Below are positions 6,948 to 8,928 of a stretch of 8,928 nt of DNA, piece after piece. Origin of the DNA: Clostridia bacterium. Lineage in GTDB: Bacteria > Bacillota_E > RBS10-35 > JAJYVN01. The DNA lies in NCBI GenBank assembly GCA_027335545.1, contig DAHWHV010000323.1:1-8928 (forward strand). Direction: 5' to 3'. Below the pieces are notes generated by a model. The model was not told the origin of the DNA. It saw only the letters and a program-made list of their open reading frames with translations, and made no database searches. The position numbers and the translations under genes are program-made. Positions within the stretch are counted from its first letter, which is position 1. Each line of letters begins with the position of its first letter.

Positions 6948-7017
6948 GAGGCGCGCCCGGCGCCTGGCCGCACCCTCAGGGTCCCGGAATGTCGAGCAGT
7001 TGCAGGGTCAGGCGTCA

Positions 7018-7073
7018 GCGGGGCCGTGCCCCGCGGCTCCTGGACAGGGTTTGGCGCCGCGGAGACGGCGCCA
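7018..7073. repeat. Two adjacent perfect hairpins
   Basis: Hairpin one is GCGGGGC / GCCCCGC at 7018-7024 and 7028-7034 with a three-base loop. Hairpin two is TGGCGCCG / CGGCGCCA at 7052-7059 and 7066-7073 with a six-base loop CGGAGA. Neither is followed by a T tract on either strand. They lie in gene-poor DNA between the YtxH-like gene and the desaturase; they might be part of a structured leader or just chance in GC-rich DNA. Confidence 0.35.
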
Positions 7074-7230
7074 GCTGCAGCGGGCCGCACGTCCCGCCCC
7101 TGATGATGGAGGGTGGCCCGCGCACTCACGGGGAGGCGCGCTTTACAGGCCGCACGGACCCGAAACCTGTCCAGCGGGACGCGGCCACGGAGCCCTCAGC
7201 CGGCTGACCGCCCGCGACTCCGCCTCCGTC

Positions 7231-7270
7231 GGCGGACGTGCCGCCGCCACGGGCCGACCGCACGTCCGCC
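7231..7270 (-). terminator. Inverted repeat downstream of the YtxH-like gene
   Basis: GGCGGACGTGC at 7231-7241 is perfectly complementary to GCACGTCCGCC at 7260-7270, an 11-pair stem with an 18-base loop. It lies about 85 bases past the stop of the YtxH-like gene in the direction of transcription. No T tract follows, so termination is inferred from position. Confidence 0.35.
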
Positions 7271-7354
7271 ACCAGGAGGAACAGAACCAACCGGAGGAGG
7301 GGCCGCCGCAGTCGGACGGACGAACATTCCGGGGAAGTCAGCGGCCACGCCGAC

Positions 7355-7669
7355 TCATGCCTTGGCGGTGAGCGCCCGACCCACATGCCTGGCGGTGCGG
7401 CGGGCGGACTTGCCGATCTTCGCGACATGGGACTCGGCCTCGTCCGAGGCGAGTTGCGCCGCATGCCCCGCGACGCTGACCACGCGTTCCGTGCCCTCGT
7501 TCACCGTGTCGAGGAGATCGGCCACCCCTTCGCCAATGCGCTCGCCCGCCTTCGTGGCGCGTTCAATGGCGTCCTGACCGGATCCGGAGGCCACGGCCAA
7601 GCAGACCCCAGCCACACCAACCCCCACGCCGAGGATCACGCCCACCGTCAGCCAAGTGGAACCTTTCAT
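7355..7669 (-). CDS. YtxH-like small membrane-anchored protein
   Basis: Small protein of 104 residues with the architecture of YtxH-domain proteins, a stress-associated group in Bacillota whose biochemical role is unknown. Seen: a short N-terminus MKGSTW, one glycine-rich transmembrane segment at about 7-28 (VILGVGVGVAGVCLAVA), and a long amphipathic, charged helical tail rich in Ala, Glu, Lys and Arg (ATKAGERIGEGVADLLDTV, ending RRTARHVGRALTAKA). The Gly-Val helix suggests helix packing, and the tail would face the cytosol. The start is ATG at 7669, seven bases after GGGGA; the preceding in-frame ATG at 7672 is equally possible but closer to that site. Sequence upstream in the same frame is Arg-rich and not protein-like. 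It is a single-gene unit. Family assignment rests on architecture, so a different membrane-anchored helical protein is possible. Confidence 0.7.
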   Translation of the reverse strand: MKGSTWLTVGVILGVGVGVAGVCLAVASGSGQDAIERATKAGERIGEGVADLLDTVNEGTERVVSVAGHAAQLASDEAESHVAKIGKSARRTARHVGRALTAKA

Positions 7670-7672
7670 CAT

Positions 7673-7986
7673 TGCTTCCCCATCCCTTCGTGAAGCCCGC
7701 CACATGCAGCAGATGCACCGGTGGAGTGGCGTTCGCCAGAAGCTCCGCGCGGAAGCGGGCCGTGCGGCGGGCCACCTCGCTCCCCGGCGTCGCCGTTGTC
7801 TGAACCGCCGCATCGTTGACGATAGCCGACCGCGCGGTGCTAGGACGCAACGGAATCCCGACACTGCGTTGGACTTCTCAACAGTCAGGCGCGCGGTCGG
7901 TCGCACCTCGCGGCACGTGGACCGCACACCGGGTGCATGGGGTTGCCTGGACCAGCAGGCCTGGAGACGGCGGCCGCGGAAAGGGC
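7673..7986. other. Gene-free stretch upstream of the YtxH-like gene
   Basis: About 310 bases between the YtxH-like start and the transposase remnant. It should hold the promoter of the YtxH-like gene, but no hexamer pair with proper spacing stands out; a TATCGT at 7819-7824 (minus strand) has no matching -35. A minus-strand frame here (about 7690-7850) reads somewhat protein-like but has only a TTG start without a ribosome-binding site and runs into the YtxH-like gene, so I leave it uncalled. Confidence 0.4.
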
Positions 7987-8187
7987 CTAGGCCCGGAAGG
8001 CGATCACGGCTTGGACGCTAGGCAAGGACCAGCGCATGCCGCTGAGTTTGGCGCGCTGATCGGCGACGGCCTCCGCCCTCGGAGATGCCGGAACCGATGG
8101 GCACGTGCTCGACCAGATGCCGCGGGTAGTCGATGCGGTGCTCTTGCCCTCGGGGTAGCCGCGGAAGCGGCGGACGACGGCGGCGGG
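7987..8187 (-). pseudogene. C-terminal fragment of a transposase, probably ISKra4-like, frameshifted
   Basis: The minus strand encodes pieces of a transposase C-terminus spread over two frames. In order: RRFRGYPEGK (about 8141-8178) in one frame; then HRIDYPRHLVEHVPIGSGIS (about 8080-8145) in another; then AVADQRAKLSGMRWSLPSVQ followed by AVIAFRA, back in the first frame, ending in a TAG at 7987-7989. The pattern of a basic-Tyr-Pro segment, PIGSG-x-x-E-G, then GMRW and an Ala-Val-rich helix is the C-terminal signature I know from ISKra4-type transposases; the catalytic Glu would be the one after PIGSG. The frame changes and missing upstream domains make it nonfunctional. The family name is from memory of the motif; terminal inverted repeats were not found. 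Confidence 0.6.
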
Positions 8188-8680
8188 CGATCCGAGCCGC
8201 GGGCGGAGGGCGGCGGCAGCGGGGAGGGGGGGGCCGGACCCCGGGTCTGCAAATCGGTGGACTCGCGCTTTCGGCCCCAAGCTCTGGGTAGCTGGGGTGC
8301 CTGCGGCGAGGACGCCGGCGGGCCCCCCCGTTGGATGTGTGGCTCCAGGTGGCGTGTGTCCAGGGTGTCGTGGACGGTGACGCGGGGCGGCAACGCGGCT
8401 TGGTCCCGGTGCCGCTCTCGAGCCAGTGGCCCCGGCGGCCAACCCACCTCACGGGCGGCGGACCCATGTGGTCGTTCTGACCGATGGGGGGATCGGCGGG
8501 GGCGCGGCGAATAGGCCGGCTCTCGCCCGGCTTAGCGGTGCGGGGAAGCCTCCGATGCGTCCCAGGGGTGGCGCCGCTACGTGTCCTGTGCCTCTGCCGC
8601 GCTGCACTTGGCCGTCGCGCCGCTGGAGGCATCGAATCCCGCCGTCTGCCACTTGGCGGGACGACGCGGCGCCCCGCCAC
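8188..8680. other. Degenerate stretch, possibly transposase debris
   Basis: No intact gene is seen in these 490 bases. Short minus-strand pieces look translated, such as VTVHDTLDTRHLEPHIQR at about 8328-8381, but they lie in disrupted frames with Pro/Arg-rich sequence around them. Together with the transposase fragment on the left and the interrupted frame on the right this looks like decayed mobile-element or gene remnants. I cannot assign the pieces to a family. Confidence 0.4.
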
Positions 8681-8928
8681 CTACGCCCCCGCCGGGGTTG
8701 GCACCACACCACGGGCGAAGTCGGTGCGCACGGCGACGGTGCGCGCCGCGGGGGCGCTGGCGGCGCAGACGGCCCGCCCGCGGCGCACCAGTTCAGCGAT
8801 AACATCCTAGCGCGCCGCCCAGGGGAGGCGCTCCAGCACCTCCAGGGCGAAGTCGCTGCCCTGGACGACCCCCCGGACCGTGAAGTCCGGATCCGAGAGG
8901 ACGATCGTGGAAGTCCTGGAGGTCGTCT
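8681..8928 (-). pseudogene. Unrecognised partial coding region with an in-frame TAG
   Basis: The minus strand enters from the right edge with a protein-like frame of strongly GC-ending codons. It reads STIVLSDPDFTVRGVVQGSD then FALEVLERLPWAAR, and stops at TAG (8807-8809). The same frame continues for 41 more codons that are equally protein-like (DVIAELVRRGRAV, later ARTVAVRTDFARGVV) to another TAG at 8681-8683. No start is visible inside the window. Either this is one gene broken by a nonsense change, the real C-terminus of a gene at the first TAG with coincidental sequence after it, or a readthrough case. I do not recognise the family. The transposase debris next door favours a pseudogene. 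Confidence 0.4.

Larger units (their letters stand above)
6487..7354. other. Gene-poor stretch of about 870 bases
   Basis: No frame here combines a ribosome-binding site, a plausible start and protein-like sequence. The long open frames are Pro/Arg/Gly-rich, as expected from GC-rich non-coding DNA. What can be seen: an extended -10-like TGGTATGCT on the minus strand at 6939-6947, without a -35, too far from the desaturase start (about 450 bases) to be sure. Two compact hairpins at 7018-7034 and 7052-7073. A further inverted repeat lies at 7231-7270. A decayed gene or an unrecognised RNA cannot be excluded. Confidence 0.5.

Noticed and set aside
5536..7371. A 611-codon open frame on the plus strand opposite the desaturase
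   Set aside because: The minus strand carries the intact di-iron motifs; the plus frame is a shadow extended through non-coding GC-rich DNA.
7815..7846. A plus-strand TTGACG followed by TGCTAG-like sequence, resembling a promoter
   Set aside because: The -10 part is poor and no supportable gene lies downstream on the plus strand.
7563..7850. A minus-strand frame overlapping the start of the YtxH-like gene, partly protein-like in its first 55 codons
   Set aside because: It has only a TTG start without a ribosome-binding site and runs into the YtxH-like gene in another frame; no family is recognised.
1..8928. CRISPR arrays, tRNA or rRNA genes, toxin-antitoxin or defence gene pairs
   Set aside because: No regularly spaced repeats, cloverleaf sequences, rRNA-like stretches or paired small genes of this kind were seen on either strand.

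Overview
The window is very GC-rich, and every gene I can support lies on the minus strand, so the map reads right to left. The left half carries the block amaP - DUF2273 - nusB - xseA - xseB - ispA. In this order, with the Asp23-type envelope proteins AmaP and DUF2273 ahead of nusB, the block is typical of Bacillota (Firmicutes). The high GC, GTG/TTG starts and TGA stops on all eight complete genes suggest a high-GC member such as the Symbiobacteriia, Thermaerobacteria or Limnochordia. That placement is inference from gene order and composition, not from a search.

Layout from right to left on the minus strand. 8681-8928: the right edge holds an unrecognised coding-like stretch interrupted by an in-frame TAG. 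7987-8187: a decayed C-terminal piece of a transposase, probably ISKra4-like, with frame changes. 7355-7669: a small YtxH-like membrane-anchored protein. 6487-7354: about 870 bases without a convincing gene but with several hairpins. 5488-6486: a soluble acyl-ACP desaturase (di-iron) with all six metal ligands. 5224-5487: an intergenic region with a strong hairpin and a three-armed inverted-repeat arrangement. 3718-5223: a Tat-exported lipoprotein, the solute-binding subunit of a sugar-type ABC importer with no permease or ATPase beside it. A long GC-rich hairpin follows it. 1-3569: the amaP-to-ispA operon, preceded by an extended -10 promoter.

The operon genes are close together (22 to 105 bases apart, or overlapping as TTGA at xseB/ispA) and are probably co-transcribed. 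They combine envelope homeostasis (AmaP, DUF2273), transcription antitermination (NusB), exonuclease VII (XseA with XseB) and isoprenoid synthesis (IspA). The desaturase, the orphan binding protein and the YtxH-like gene are single-gene units in a more plastic flank that also carries mobile-element debris.

I do not see a convincing new multi-gene system. The points most worth a second look are the acyl-ACP desaturase in a Bacillota-like setting, the orphan Tat lipoprotein sitting where an Asp23-family gene often lies, the competing inverted repeats between desaturase and binding protein, and the TAG-interrupted reading frame at the right edge.
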